Source: Panax quinquefolius (taxonomy: Eukaryota; Streptophyta; Magnoliopsida; Apiales; Araliaceae). From it: 64,000 nt of DNA. Below the pieces are notes generated by a model. That model saw nothing but the letters and a program-made list of their open reading frames with translations. It did not search any database and was not told where the DNA came from. Made by a program: the position numbers and the translations under genes. The stretch covers positions 1 to 64,000 of the forward strand of contig JAINUW010000745.1 in assembly GCA_020205615.1 (NCBI GenBank). Reading direction: 5' to 3'. Shown one piece after another: positions 35,360 through 47,428 of the stretch; the stretch's first letter is position 1, and every line of letters starts with the position of its first letter.

Positions 35360-37740
35360 GACATGATAAAGATTAGTAGACACTTGAAAATATGACAGGT
35401 ATTTTCAATGATGCAAATCGCAATGTAATGAATGTTTATGATGAATGTTAAAATGTTTTCGCATTTCGCACTTCGCTTTTCGCATTTGGCCAAATCGCAC
35501 ATCGCAACTCGCACATCGCATTTCTCATATCGCATCACAAATCGCATATCGCAAATCGCAATGTAATGAATGTTATGATGAATGTTAAAATGTTTTTGCA
35601 AATCTCTTTACCTTTACCAATCATTGTTAATGCCTATGCTGGTGTTGACTCCAATGGTTTGGTATTTAATCGTTGATGCTTGTTTGATGAAGATAAATTG
35701 AGATGTTTTCCAAATCTCTGATGGGGATGACGTTCTGAAATCACCAGACCCTCCCGATGTATACGCTGGTAGTTTGCAACGGTGCCTACCCTGTTGATCG
35801 CCAACCTGTTTTGGGTTCCCACTCGAACGGTGGTATACGAAGCTTTCATCGCTAAACTGTCTTGATATCGCGCTGAATTGATGTAAATAGTTTAAGAATA
35901 CCAGATCTTCTGATACCTTCGCTGAAGTAATAATCCACGGATTATGTCACTTAGACTTCGCCTGATGTTATGCTAGATTGATGACAACCACCAGATGTCT
36001 CACCCTTCTTGAGGTGATTTGGAGTTTCCTTTCGTTGTTGGGTGCTTGTGCCCCATTTTCTTGAGCATTTGATTCGCAACCCGGCTGAACTGATGACTTG
36101 AATGTCGCTAAAATCCCTTGAGGGTGTAATTCATTCTTTCGGTGCCCAGATTTGAACGTCGGTGTAGAGGCCTCAACTTGTGAGGACTTAACACATGTTA
36201 ATGGTGTAGATTTCATTCGTTAGCCCTTTCTTCGTGGACCTTCTGCTTCTGAGTTAAGAACCTTTTTTTTTGAGAATTTTCCCCTTCTTTCATAGGGTCA
36301 TGCTTATGTCGCTATGATTTCTTTCAGGAGTTCTCCCCTTTCTTTTTGATGAGAAGCTTGATCTCGCCTTAAGCTCCTTCCATTTCTTGGAATTGGAAAA
36401 ATGCCCCAGTCCTTTCGCATATTGATGCCGAGGGTTCATATGAGAAACTCTCTTTATTGATGAAGTCGCGAGTGAATAATATCTGAATCGCCATTGAGAT
36501 GATGATGGACCATGCTGATGGCGCCGACTGGTGCATTTTCCACTATAGGATGGTTAATAAATGCCCCAGTGTTGAGTTGTCGCTGCTTTCGAGATTGCCC
36601 CCACTATTGTTGTAAGGGATCCAATATCCGGTTGTCTCCACTTTTAAAATTGCCCCAGCCTTGCTTGTTGTCTGGGGTAGTTGCTTTGATAGATGGGTTG
36701 ATAAGATGCCGAGATCGCAAAAGGCTTTTACTGCTGTACCATCTGGTGAACTGGTAGTGGATGTGGGATTTGATGTTGACAGCTCTTTCTGGTAGAGATG
36801 TCATTTTGTGAGAGAGATGATGATCTAACTCATAGGGATATCATCATTCTTTGAGTAGGATGATTATTATATCTACCCGAGATATCGCATGTAGTTAGCG
36901 GTGGATCTGTTAGCTCGTGTAGAAACCCTTGTGCAGGAGATCACATCGTTACCTCCTTCTTTTGAGAGGGAATCCATGTTGGACTTGATAGCTCGCATAT
37001 ACCCTAATTTATAGATGGGCCTGTATTTACCTGCACAGACTAGCTTAGCCATTTTGTCATGTACAGTACATATTGTATATATCAAACAGCATTATATATG
37101 GCAGGGAAATATATGTTGATTCACTTTCCTTTTAGTTGTGCCTTGCTACTTGCTTGATATTTGCTTGTTTCTCCAGGACTTTGTGATTTGGATGTATTCT
37201 GAACTCCTCCTTGATGGATGGACAGTGAGATGTCTCAGGATTTTCAGAATGGATCGTCGATATGTGTGTATTCCCTACCATCTTTGGTGTCTTGGGACTG
37301 ATTTCTATATGTGGCTATGGATAGTAATGTGTTTATTTTTGTTTATTCTGTGGTGAGACTGGACCATATAACATGGCTGCCTACGTACTCCCGTGTATTA
37401 GGGAGATCAGGTCGACGTAGTTCGCCCATGTACAGGGTGGATTGTAGATGAAAAGTTTAATCCCATGTACAGGATAAATTGAAGGTGTGAAAGGTTTGAT
37501 CCCTGGTGGGATAATCGAAGTTGTATGAAATGAAGTGAAACCAGGCTGCTGGTTTAAAAGTGTGTTTTTCCCTGAGGGGAAAATGGGTAAAAAGGAAAGG
37601 CTGTATATAGTGAGGGTTAAAGAACCTGAAATGACTGGTGATTTGATGATCCAAAACCAGGATGTTTGTTTGATGGTAACCTCAAACATAGTACCGTTTC
37701 ACGGTGTCCAAATTGATGAGTTATGGAAATTCATCGCCGT
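35360..37740 (-). other. B long 3' untranslated region
   Basis: Follows S3's right target copy. No coherent pol. It contains a TCGCA minisatellite (35456-35562) between direct repeats, recurring TGCCCCAGT phrases, and, near 37370-37425, CATGGCTGCCTACGTACTCC.. CGACGTAGTTCG, a phrase typical of noncoding parts of Tat elements. Short ORFs here are not supported as genes. Confidence 0.55.
35410..35601. repeat. TCGCA minisatellite flanked by direct repeats
   Basis: Roughly twelve TCGCA units of 7-10 bp (35456-35562) lie between two copies of GCAATGTAATGAATGTT.ATG (35410-35460, 35556-35601). Confidence 0.85.
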
Positions 37741-37905
37741 CCATTTCCTGTAATCTGAAAGTGCCTCCTATCAATACCTCCTTGACAATAAACGGGCCTT
37801 CCCAGTTTGGGGAGAATTTTCCTTTAGACTGAGCTTGGTTGTCAACGATCTTTTTCAAAATCATGTCGTGTTGTTTGAACTGCCGGAGTCGGACTTTTCT
37901 GTTGA
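37741..37905 (-). pseudogene. B pol: integrase C-terminus
   Basis: Minus strand RSFNRKVRLRQFKQHDMILK, KIVDNQAQSKGKFSPNWEGP, FIVKEVLIGGTFRLQ: the C-terminal GPF module of Tat/Ogre integrase. In frame for over 50 codons. It joins directly to the N-terminal zinc region at about 37905, so the DDE core is missing. Confidence 0.85.
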
Positions 37906-38410
37906 AGGATCTTCTTTACAAGTAGAGGGTCGCTCATGTGTGGGCCACAGACTCCACCATGGATCTCATTCATGAGTTTCTGAGCTTAATCTTGGTCCAA
38001 ACATCTTAGGAGACTTAGTCTTGCATCTCTTTTGTAGAGTGCATCTCCGCTCAGGTAGAATTTTATTACAAGTCGATGGATCCGCTTTTTCTCAGTCGGG
38101 CTCGCCTCAGCGGGTGTAGATCTATCTTGTGTATGCTTATTGATATGTTGATATCAAGGGTGTTGGATGGGAGGTAGCTCATCCGATATTTCTCCAATGT
38201 AACTCCCATAGGCTGGAGCCTTTTGTTGGGCAAATGTGAGGGTTGGCATGTCTTCCTTGTCATGTATGTATGTTGATCAAAGAGGCCTAGGTTGCAAGCG
38301 CATCCGCAAAATCATTCCTATTTCAAGGAATGTGGAGGAAGGATTTTTTTCTTCAAACTCTGAAGCCATTTGTAGAACCTGCCGATGGTAAGGCAGCAAC
38401 TGTAGAACTT
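37906..38410 (-). pseudogene. B pol: RNase H end and integrase N-terminus
   Basis: Minus strand: NDFADALAT-like and LASLFDQH near 38270-38320, then KKRIHRLVIKFYLSGDALYK, RDARLSLLRCLD, KLMNEIHGGVCGPHMS, the H..C part of Tat integrase zinc domain. At about 37905 it passes straight into RSFNRKVR. One stop (DQD*AQ) and frameshifts occur. Confidence 0.78.
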
Positions 38411-38480
38411 GTTAAAGAGTTTTTTTCTTTTTCTTTTTTCTCTTTCTTTTTTTTATTTCTTTCTTCTTTTTTTTATGCAT
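38411..38480. repeat. Poly-T/CT-rich tract in B pol
   Basis: About 60 bases of TTTTTCTTTTTC sequence between RT and RNase H remnants; it replaces part of pol. Confidence 0.8.
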
Positions 38481-39260
38481 TAGATCGTGGAAAAGAGCAA
38501 TATGGCTCACTGATAGGTAGCTCCGGCATTGATGAGGCCGAATGACAATTATCTGTAGCAAAGGGCTCCCCAAGGCGTGATGAATGAAGTTTTCTCATGA
38601 TCATCTTCAGCAACCATGATTTGATGGTACCCCACGGAGCAATCAGCAAAGGAGTACATGTCGTATCGAGCTGTATTATCAATGAGTATGTGGATGAATG
38701 GCACGGGAAAGCTATCTTTGAGGCAAACTTTATTCAAATCTCTGTAATCCACATAAACTCACACCTCCCATCCCGATTTCGACACGGGGACTATGTTGGA
38801 TATCCATTCAGGGTATGTTGACACCATGATGATGCGGGCTTAAAATTGTTTCACAATTTCTTCTTTAACTTTTAACTTCCACTCAGGTTTTAATCGCCTG
38901 AGCTTCTGCCTGAGTGGCTTGAATCCCCCTTTGATGGGAAGGCGATGAATAACAATGTCCGTGTATAAACCGACCATGTCTTCGTGAGACCATGCAAACA
39001 CATCCTGAATAGGGTCAATAGAGTAACCATGTCATTCCTTTGGTTTGGAGTGAGGTCTGTACCAATTTGGGTTTGCTTGGGTTTTTCGTGGTCCAAAAGA
39101 GGCGGTTTGATCAAGATTTAGCTTGGGTTTGTCTTCGACCCATTCTTTGATCTCCTAAGGTATCTCATAGTCCTCTTGTATTTCCATCAAGTTTGAGTCC
39201 AACTTTACGTCAAAGTTACAGTCCTTGTGGAGAATAGGCACCTCATCAGCAAGTCTAGGC
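38481..39260 (-). pseudogene. B pol: protease end and reverse transcriptase N-half
   Basis: Minus strand: FAWSHEDMVGLYTDIVIHRL, PIKGGFKPLRQKLRRLKPEW, then VDYRDLNKVCLKDSFPVPFI, HILIDNTARYDMYSFADCSV, GYHQIMVAEDDHEKTSFITP, WGALCYR and FGLINAGATYQ. This is the RT fingers and start of palm of a Tat/Ogre Gypsy (HRLP.., VDYRDLN, NAGATYQ). The normal SF.DG.SGYNQ is here SFADCSVGYHQ. The YxDD part is lost. Stops and frameshifts occur. Confidence 0.85.
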
Positions 39261-40036
39261 ACATCTAACTTTAGAGTCCTGAACCAACATGCTCTCACTT
39301 AATATATGAAACTGTTCAATCACATAAAGTGTTAGCATATAATGACAAAAGTAACTGCTAATACTGTACAGAAAAAGTAAGCAGTTATTGATATCTATAA
39401 AGGCGAGAATGAGTTTCGCCGTTTTACCCTTGTCGACCAATGCGAGTCTTTGCTCAATTGTCGAGGCAAAATCTGGTGGATTCTGAGTGATTGAGGGGCT
39501 GTCATCGTTCTCCTTCTCCCGAATGATGACCATTACGTCTGGGCAATCAACGTCTGGGGTGTATCTGTTTGTGTGTTCATCATGGACAATGATGCGTACG
39601 CCTGACATCATTCGGATGACATCTTGTTTAATTCTTCGTTCCTCTTCTTCCACTCTGGGGTCTGGAACAAAGACTTCTTTCTCCCTTACCGGTATCGGCT
39701 TGGGAAATAACATAGCCATTCTGTTGGTGGCACCTTCTGAGGAGGTTGTGCGGACTCAGGAGTTGTAGGTGGAGACAATCGCTGTGTGGCTGATGGAATC
39801 TGTTTGTGCTTATGAGGATTCCTACGACTGGTACTAGCAGTATCCGGACCTTGGGTTCCTCCTTGTGCGGATGATTCAGCATGTACGGGTATCCTTGTAC
39901 CCTGAGTAGATTGGTGTAGTTCTTTGAGTAGAACAACCAAATCTGTAATTTGTTTGCTTAATCCGTCGAATTCTTTTGCGAGAAAGCTGGATTAAGGCCG
40001 GTGCAGTCGGATGATGACATGATTGATTTGTAGGCT
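39261..40036 (-). pseudogene. B gag fragments
   Basis: Two overlapping minus frames: 39686-39940, a Pro/Ser/Gln-rich segment (KELHQSTQGTRIPV, SPPTTPESAQPPQ), and 39255-39719, IPVREKEVFVPDPRVEEEER and MMSGVRIIVHDEHTNRYTPD. Proline-rich then acidic composition and position before RT fit the Tat gag N-terminal part, but no zinc knuckle or protease remains between here and RT, so a large deletion lies near 39260-39400. Assignment rests mainly on position. Confidence 0.5.
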
Positions 40037-40041
40037 TTCTT

Positions 40042-42647
40042 TGTAAGACCCGAATTTTTTTAAATAAAAGGAATTTCCTTTATTTATTATTTTGAAATAG
40101 TAAGGATTGATTTGATTAATGTGGATAGTTAAGGGTTAAATACATAAATATTTCAAAATAAGCAAGTGGTTATAAAATATTCATTGTTGTGGGGAATATT
40201 CGTTTGGTCGTGGAATATTAAATCTTTGTGGGGAATATTAAATGCGATTGGTATGACCATGTGTAGGCCCCATAGCGGAAAGCGATTGGATGAGGAAAGC
40301 GACAAATATAAGTTGGTTAAAAATAACGGCGTAGTTATTATGAATTAAGATCATTGGAATACCCGGTGGTTAAAATACGAATCTGGCGTGTCAGCAAAGA
40401 GAGCTTTGCGGTATTTGCGATATTGTTGAATTATTGATCCTTACGTGAAGGCACTTTACTCAATAATTTTTACGGTGAATTCTTATTCAATATTTTATTT
40501 TATTGATTCAATAATTCTTTGCGTTGATATTTTATATTATTGTTGTTCAATAATTGTCACCGCACATTATCTCCATTATCGGATCAATAATTCATATTAT
40601 TTAAATAATATTATTAGATAGCATTATTGGCAATGTCTAGAAAGTTACATCGAGGAGAGGTTTGGTCACCTAATTCATGGCGCGATGAGGAGAAATCCTT
40701 ATCGGAAAGCCCCTCTTTCTTGAGGAAGCGGCTGGTTGTCATAATTGTGATTCTCGTAATATTATTTGTGAATAATTAATTATTGATTCATATGATAAAG
40801 AAATATTTATTTTATGTGGATATAAATGATGGATTTATTTATGTGGTTATAAATGAAGAAATTATTGTTGAGGTGTTTTATCGATATTTTACCAGATTGG
40901 AGGTATTAAAAATTAAATCGGGGTTTTGAGATATATTGCGGGGTTATAATTTTTAATCCCGTGGTTGGATTGTGGTAATTTTTGGGTATGTTATACATAC
41001 ATAAGTTGAGTATATGTCCACAAATTTTGAGCCGTTAAAATGCACGAATGATTTGTTATGAATTTTAAGAGGTGTCCGATTAGGAAATCGGGGTTATAAT
41101 TGATTTTGGTGGAAAATTCTAGAATTGAGTGGGCCCCACTTGTGGTTGGTGAAGAAATGTGCTGAATTTTATTTCAAATGTGGTGGGTGGCAATAGTAGC
41201 GAGGTAAAGCCATCAGTGCTTGGTCAAGTCTCGCTTTACGGGCTAACATTTTCCTATAAATGAGAGGGCTAAGTTAGAATTGAAAATCACACCGAAACAA
41301 AGTTTTCTCTCTTTCTCTCTCTCTATATTGTTGAGCGTATTTTGTGAGTATTTAGATACTTTGAGAGTTCTTTGTTGAAGATAAGTTTCATTCGGCATCA
41401 CTTGACCTTTCCTTGAAATCTTCGACTCTTTGAGGTAAGGGATATTATTTTTTTCGTAATGATATTATTTCTTCAATATCATTATCTTTGAAATGTTGAT
41501 CCGAGGTTTTTATCAAATTTGGAACTTTTTCATGCTCAAGTTTACTATTCATGAGTTCTTATTCACGAGTTACTATTCATGAGTTACTATTCACGAGTTC
41601 TTATTCACAGTACTATTCATGAAGCGTGAAAATGTTTTTTGTGGAATTTCTATCTTTTGGTGTAAGAGTTACTATTCATGTATACGGACTATTCACGTAT
41701 CTGAGACTATTCACGATATCACGGCACTATTCAATAGAAAAATAAAATTTCTTCTTTTCGTCCAAAACATCTATTCGGATACTAGCTTTGATTGTATCCA
41801 TGTTTTGATCATTCTTGAATTTTACACCACTATGATTATTTTTGAGGTATTTTTGGACGTGGATAAAATAAAGTACGTAATCCTTAATCCTTAATCCTTG
41901 TCATTTTGTTTCTTTGGATTCGTTTCTTTAAAATATATTTTCATCATCCTCGATCTTAAATGATGATATTATTGAATATCTTTGGCCCGTGTAGTCAAAA
42001 GATGAATGATTTTGAAGAATATCTTTGGCTGTAGTGCAAAAGATGAGCAGTGTTTAAATGAACATGACTAATCGATGAATATCTTTGGCACTGTAGTGCA
42101 AAGATGAATATTTGATTCGGATGTATATTGATTGTTGTTACTGGGGATAAAAGATAGGCGATGAACTTTTAAATTCATACATAGAAGATAGTAGTTTGCA
42201 TTCTCTACTTAACTCTTCTAATGAATTATTATTTCATTGCGAATATTGATTGAAAATTTGTTGTCTATTGTATTCTATTAAATTTTTCCTGTTGAAGACT
42301 AACGATAATTTGTTGTGTATTATCTTAGTCATAATATTCTTTCTTGAGCTAGTTGAGCTCACCCTTTTCCTTTTTGTTCCATTCTTCTCGGGAGGCGAGA
42401 ATATAAGCGAGTATGAGTGGGGTATGGAATGAAGGTTTTAGAAAGGATTGTTTAGTAGTCCTCACCATTTTGTAAAATAATGTATCAATAAATGTGATGA
42501 GGATTTATGTGAGTATAAATATTGTCTGAAGATAATATTTGTATTTAAACTCACAGATTTCTTTGTTGTAATAATAAAGTTGTAGTTGTTTGCATACCAT
42601 GTATTGACAACTCGAATGGGTGATGTATACCTATTTTGGGGGCGTCA
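40042..42647 (+). repeat. C, 5' LTR (2.61 kb)
   Basis: TGTAAGACCCGAATT start, GGGGGCGTCA end. TATA box 41255; donor-like GAGGTAAGGGATATT 41433; TACTATTCACG array about 41540-41730; ATCTTTG/CAAAGAT units about 41975-42110. Confidence 0.9.
41255..41263 (+). promoter_or_regulatory. LTR TATA box (C 5' LTR)
   Basis: TATAAATGA here, TATAAATAG in the 3' LTR; followed by GAGGGCTAAGTTAGAATTG. Confidence 0.6.
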
Positions 42648-42651
42648 CGGT

Positions 42652-42663
42652 TGGTATCGAGCT
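42652..42663 (+). other. Primer-binding site, tRNA-iMet type (C)
   Basis: TGGTATCGAGCT four bases inside the 5' LTR; differs at one or two places from TGGTATCAGAGC. Confidence 0.75.
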
Positions 42664-42835
42664 TAGGATATGATCTCTGGCGGAGATCGGGGAATAGAAC
42701 TAGGAGGGAGAGACGAGTAAATCCTTCGCTAGTGTGTCCTACCTAAGCTTATTTGTTAGTTAGTCAAGTATATAGGGATATTATGTGATATATTGATTTC
42801 TTTAATTAACCCTTGTTTTATGATGATATTTGAGA

Positions 42836-44060
42836 ATGTCGATCGAGAATATTAACAATGGAGTAAATGAGACCAGTGGAGATGCCTCAGATTTTACCAA
42901 CGAGGAGAATGTGCAACAGTGGCAATGTTCCTCTGTGAACAACACCATGGAGCGAGATGATGAACGAGGGGATGTTTAGAAGTTTTTTGCGGTTCATGCA
43001 AAATCAGACGAGGGAGACTCGTGTTCAAAATACTGAGGAGGAAATGATAGCAATTCACGGGTTGTCACAAATGCAAGCAGTTCAAAGAGTTGGGACCACC
43101 GAATTTAAGGGAAAGCCAGATCCGATCATGGCGGAAACATGGGTCAAACAAATTACCAAGATATTCGATGTCTTGGGATGCTGCGGAGGAACAGAAGGTT
43201 CCATTCGCCACCTTTATGTTAGTGGCGATGGCAGGCAGATTCATCGGTGGGAGTCTGCGTGAAGCGTACTCCATCCAAATTTGACTCGGCATGTCTTGGG
43301 AGGCGTTTGAGAGACTATTTAATGACAAATACTTTCCGAAAGTGTTCGTCTATATGAAGGAAGTGGAGTTCATCAGATTAGAGCAAAAATAACATGACGG
43401 TGTCTCGAAGACGAGGCAAAGTTTGCAGAGAGTTATCGAGTTTGCACCTCATTTGGTGGAGAATGAGGAGCGTATGATGCGCGGATGTTTCTTAGAGGTT
43501 TGAAACCTAAGATACGTCGAGATCTCATTTCTCATAAACTTTCTCTTTATTGAGATGTTGTAAAATGAGGCTCAATTATTAGAGCGAGATAACGAGTACG
43601 GTCAACACTGAGGGACCATAACGAGGATCGTATTGCGAGATAGCGATCAATGAATAATGATAATAACTGCGGAGAAAGAAGAATGACGAAATGGTAACCA
43701 CTACGGTGGTAATCATGGTCGTGAAAAGCGAAGAAGCGAAGTGGAGGAGATTTTAAAAGAGGAGATTTAACAACGACTATGTGAAGACAGCGGTCTTAGC
43801 GTAAGAAGAATCGGGTTAAGGGAGGAGAACGACCACCGGTCATATGCTACAAATGCGAAAAGAGGGACATATCGGTCCAAACCGCCCACAACAGTTCAAG
43901 GTATGCTATAGTTGTGGAAAGGAAGGACATATCGCTTTCGAGATTATGCAGAAGCGAAACCTAGTTCAAATTGGGGACGGTGACTCAAAAGACTATCCCG
44001 TAAAAGTCAAAGTCAACGATTAGGGAAGAAAGCGTTTATGTGGATTGGTCATAATGCGAG
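42836..44060 (+). pseudogene. C gag with zinc knuckles
   Basis: ATG at 42836 opens MSIENINNGVNETSGDASDF and reaches a stop at about codon 48 (..MERDDERGDV*); the next frame continues FLRFMQNQT, QAVQRVGTTEFKGKPDPIMA, WVKQITKIFDVLGC (42957-43262), the Gypsy retrotransposon gag capsid core. Further frames give WEAFERLFNDKYFP and EVEFIRLEQ (43290-43390), and a zinc-knuckle zone at 43846-43960: CYKCEKRDIS and CYSCGKEGHIA with the final Cys replaced (RDYAE). Gag forms the cytoplasmic particle and binds RNA. At least five frame breaks. Confidence 0.85.
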
Positions 44061-44690
44061 GAACCCAAACGAGGTGATCACGGGTAAGCTATTTATAAAT
44101 TCTTGCGAAGTTTATACCTTACTTGATCTGGGGTGCTACCCATTCATTTATCTCTCCTGCATGTGCTCAACGTTTAAACTTGACTCCGGAGAAATTAGAC
44201 TTTGATCTATCTGTGGAAACTCCGTTAGGAGAAACTTTCATCACATCCATTGTTTATAAATCTTATTTGATTCAAGTTGGCACCATCACCTTACCCAATT
44301 GACCTTATCTCTTTAAAGATACTTGCTTTTGATGTGATTTTAGGGATTGATTGGTTAACTACTCATCATGCCAAAATTGATTGTTTTCGTAAGGTTGTTA
44401 GTTTTTCATATTCCTAACCAACTGTTGTATTTAATTCAAGCAACTAAACCATTAAAAAATCAATCATCATCATATCTAATCATAAAGCTATTCGTTTATT
44501 GAAAAGCGGATGTCAAGCTTTCTTAGCCCATGTTATGGATTTGAATAAAGACACGTCAAATTTGAATAATATTCTGTTGTTATTGACTTTCCCGACGTAT
44601 TTTCAAGAACTTCCGGCCTACCCCGTAACGTGAAGTTGAATTCTTTATTGATCTTGAACTGGTACAAAGCCCATTTCTAAAACCCCATAT
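44061..44690 (+). pseudogene. C protease and linker to RT
   Basis: In shifting frames: LFINSCEVYTLLDLG.. (the LLDSGA active-site zone, altered), SPACAQRL, EKLDFDLSVETPLGETFITS, KILAFDVILGIDWLTTHHAK, then SNHKAIRLLKSGCQAFLAHV. This parallels A at 27.8-28.3 kb. The catalytic Asp triplet is disrupted. Confidence 0.8.
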
Positions 44691-45330
44691 CGAATGGCTC
44701 CTATTGAACTTCAGGAGTTAAAGGTCCAACTCTGAGAATTGTTGGACATCGGTTTCATTCGTCTAGTACATCTCCTTGGGGTGCTCCTGTTTTATTTGTA
44801 AAAAGAAAGACGGAGTATGCGACTTTGTATTGACTATCTCGGAATTGAACCATGTCACCATCAAGAATAGGTATCCTCTACCTCGTATTGATGACTTGTT
44901 TGACCGATTCTGAAAGGGCACAATTCTTTTTTCAAAATCGATCTTCGATTCGGATATCATCATTTGAAAATTAGAACCGAGGATATTCCAAAGACCGCGC
45001 CGAAACTCGGTATGGGCATTATGAATTCTTAGTCATGTCTTTCGGACTAACTAATGCTCCTCGCGGCTTTCATGGATATGATGAACCGAGTATTCAAGGA
45101 ATATTTGGATCGATTAGTTTTGTTGTCTTTATTGATGACATCCTTATATATTCCAAAAGTCGTGAAGATCATGAGCACCATTTGAAGTCGGTACTCCAAA
45201 GGCTTCGTGAAAACCAACTATATGCCAAATTGAAGAAATGCGAGTTCGGCGAGGAAGTAGCATTTCTTGGGCATGGTGTCAAAACATGGAGATATCTGTT
45301 GATCCGCCAAGATTGAAGCAATACAAAGTT
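44691..45330 (+). pseudogene. C reverse transcriptase
   Basis: MAPIEL(L/Q)EL at the start, then CIDYLGIE (from CIDYRELN), [14 protein letters not shown], IDLRFGYHHLKI, then the open frame 45035-45316: [63 protein letters not shown] is the RT catalytic motif; a missing base after NAPR shifts the next residues relative to A ([14 protein letters not shown]). It would copy element RNA to cDNA if intact. Confidence 0.88.
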
Positions 45331-45930
45331 GGGAGCAACCAAGTCGGTGATGAAGTCACGTAGTTTTTGGGCTTATTTGGTTATTATTTGAGATTCGTGG
45401 AAGGTTTTCTCGAATCGCTACTCCATTAACTTCGCCTAACTCGGAAGGATACAAAATTCGTTTGGAATGAAGAATGCGAGAAAAGTTTCCAAGAGCTTAA
45501 GAGGAGACTTATTTGGCACTGTTCTAACAATACCATCTGGTTCGGATGGATTTGTTATCTACAAATGATGCTTGTGCAAAGGGTTAGGATGTGTTCTCAT
45601 GCAACGTGGGAAAGTCATAGCCTATGCCTCGCGACAACTTAAAGAGTATGAGAGGAATTATCCTACTCATGATCTAGAGTTAAGCGTGATCGTTTTCAGC
45701 GCTTAAAGATATGGAGGCACTATCTATATGGGGAGAAAGTGGAGATATATTCGGATCATAAAAGCTTTAAATATTTCTTCACTCAAAAAAGAACTCAACA
45801 CGCGGCAAAATGACGTTGGCTCGAGCTATTGAAAGACTACGACCACACTATTCAATACCATCACGGTAAAGTTTAACGTGGTAGGTGACGCATTGAGTAG
45901 AAGATCATATGCGGAACGAAAAGCGATGAT
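45331..45930 (+). pseudogene. C RNase H
   Basis: Pieces in several frames: [121 protein letters not shown]. Order and motifs match Gypsy RNase H. Frameshifted throughout. Confidence 0.82.
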
Positions 45931-46790
45931 GTCAAGTATACGACAGAGCCAACTTTAATAGAAAAAGTTAAGGTTGCTCAAGCCACCCAACCCGAGGTGA
46001 TGCGTATGAAGAAGAAAGTACAAGAAGGAGCTATTAGGGCGAGAATTGATGAAGAAGGAATACTTGAGTCCACTCTAGGCTTGTGTTCCTAACGACTACG
46101 ATTTGAAGTACAAGATTATGATGGAGGCACACAATACGCCATTTGCAATCCATCTGGAAGTACTAAAATGTATCGTGATCTTGACATACATTTTGGTGGA
46201 ACAATATGAAGAGAGAGATTGCAAAGTTTATCTCGATGTGTTTAACGTGTCAACGTGTAAAGGCGAGCATCTAGTACCTAAGGGTCCGTTGCAACCACTT
46301 GAGATTCCGGAATGGAAGTGGGAACACATTACTATGAATTTCATTCTGGGTCTTCCTACGGTTTCTCAAGGCATCAATGCTTTATTTGGGTCATTGTTGA
46401 TAGATTAACCAAGTCTCGCTCATTTCTTGCCGACACGGAGACTTATTCACTTGAACGTCTTGCTAGTATATGACGTAAATGAGATTGTGAGATTGCATGG
46501 CATGCCCGTATCCATAGTTTCAATCGTGACCCAAGATTCACTTCATGATTTTGGGTTAGTTTGTAGAAAGCTATGGGCGCAATTCTGATTTATTTGGCTG
46601 ACATACCATCCTCAAACGGATGGGCAATCGTAAAGGACTACTCAAACTCTTGAAGATATATTAAAACTCGTGTCCTAGATTTCAAAGGAAGTTGGGATAA
46701 GTACTTGCCATTGGTGGAATTCTCATACAACAATAGTTATTAAACAAATATAGGCATGGTTCCATTCGAAGCATTATATGGGACGAAAAT
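45931..46790 (+). pseudogene. C integrase N-terminus and DDE core
   Basis: EEVRMKKKVQEGAIRARIDE, LCVPNDYDLKYKIMMEAHNT, PFAIHLEVLK.. (the H-H side of the zinc domain); 46103-46408 continues LVPKGPLQPLEIPEWKWEHI and TMNFILGLPTVSQGINALFG. Then VDRLTKSRSFLPT, the S.V.DPRFTS-type zone (46505-46540) and TYHPQTDGQS-type zone (46600-46640), then YNNSYQTNIGMVPFEALYGR. Catalytic residues sit in fragments of different frames. Confidence 0.82.
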
Positions 46791-47417
46791 GTCGTTCTCC
46801 AATATGTTGGGATGAGGTGGGTGAAGCAACATTGTTGGGACCCGAGAAAGTTAATGCGATATGACTCACCGAAAAGATCCAAATGATTCGACAACGATAC
46901 AAGCGGCACAAGATCGATAAAAGAGTTATGCGGATCTTCATCGAAAGGACGTGGAATTTAATGTAGGGGATCATGTATTGTTGCGAGTTGCTCCATGGAA
47001 GGAGTTACAAGATTTGGGAAGAGAGGAAAGCTCAATCCACGATTTATTGGTCCATTTCAAATTCTTGACCGAGTAGGAAATGTAGCCTATAGACTTGCGT
47101 TACCTCCGAGTATGTCTCGTGTTCATAATGTGTTTCACATATCCGCATTTCGTAAATATGTGAAAGACCCGAACCACGTTATTGAGTTAGAACCAGGGAC
47201 GAGATAGCCAAGACTTAACGTATGAGGAGGTACTGTCAAGATTTTGGATAGGAAGGAGCATGTCCTACGCTATGAAAGGTCATACCACAAGTTAAAGTTT
47301 TGTGGAGGAATCATGCTATAGAGGAAATGACCAGGAATTGGAAACGAAATGAAAGCGAGGTATCCTCACCTTTTGAAAACACCAGTACGACGCCAATTTC
47401 GAGGACGAAATTTCATA
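46791..47417 (+). pseudogene. C integrase C-terminus and chromodomain
   Basis: Frame 46995-47207: [60 protein letters not shown], then broken frames DLTYEEV, KILDRKEHVLR, KVLWRNHAIEEMT.ELE and ARYPHLF, the Tekay-type chromodomain. The end, IFEDEIS/FRGRNFIRRE, matches the tail retained in F. This module directs integration toward heterochromatin in chromoviruses. Confidence 0.88.
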
Positions 47418-47428
47418 AGGAGGGAGGT
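47416..47428 (+). other. C polypurine tract
   Basis: AAGGAGGGAGG directly before the 3' LTR TGTAAGACC; the same block precedes A's and F's 3' LTRs. Confidence 0.8.

Noticed and set aside
36512..36804. Overlapping ORFs on both strands around 36.5-36.8 kb
   Set aside because: Mirror ORFs without conserved motifs in B's untranslated region.
37138..37753. Plus-strand ORFs in B's 3' region (e.g. MPCYLLDICLFLQDF, MKPGCWFKSVFFPEG)
   Set aside because: Short, opposite to the element, no family similarity; the region is noncoding in Tat elements.
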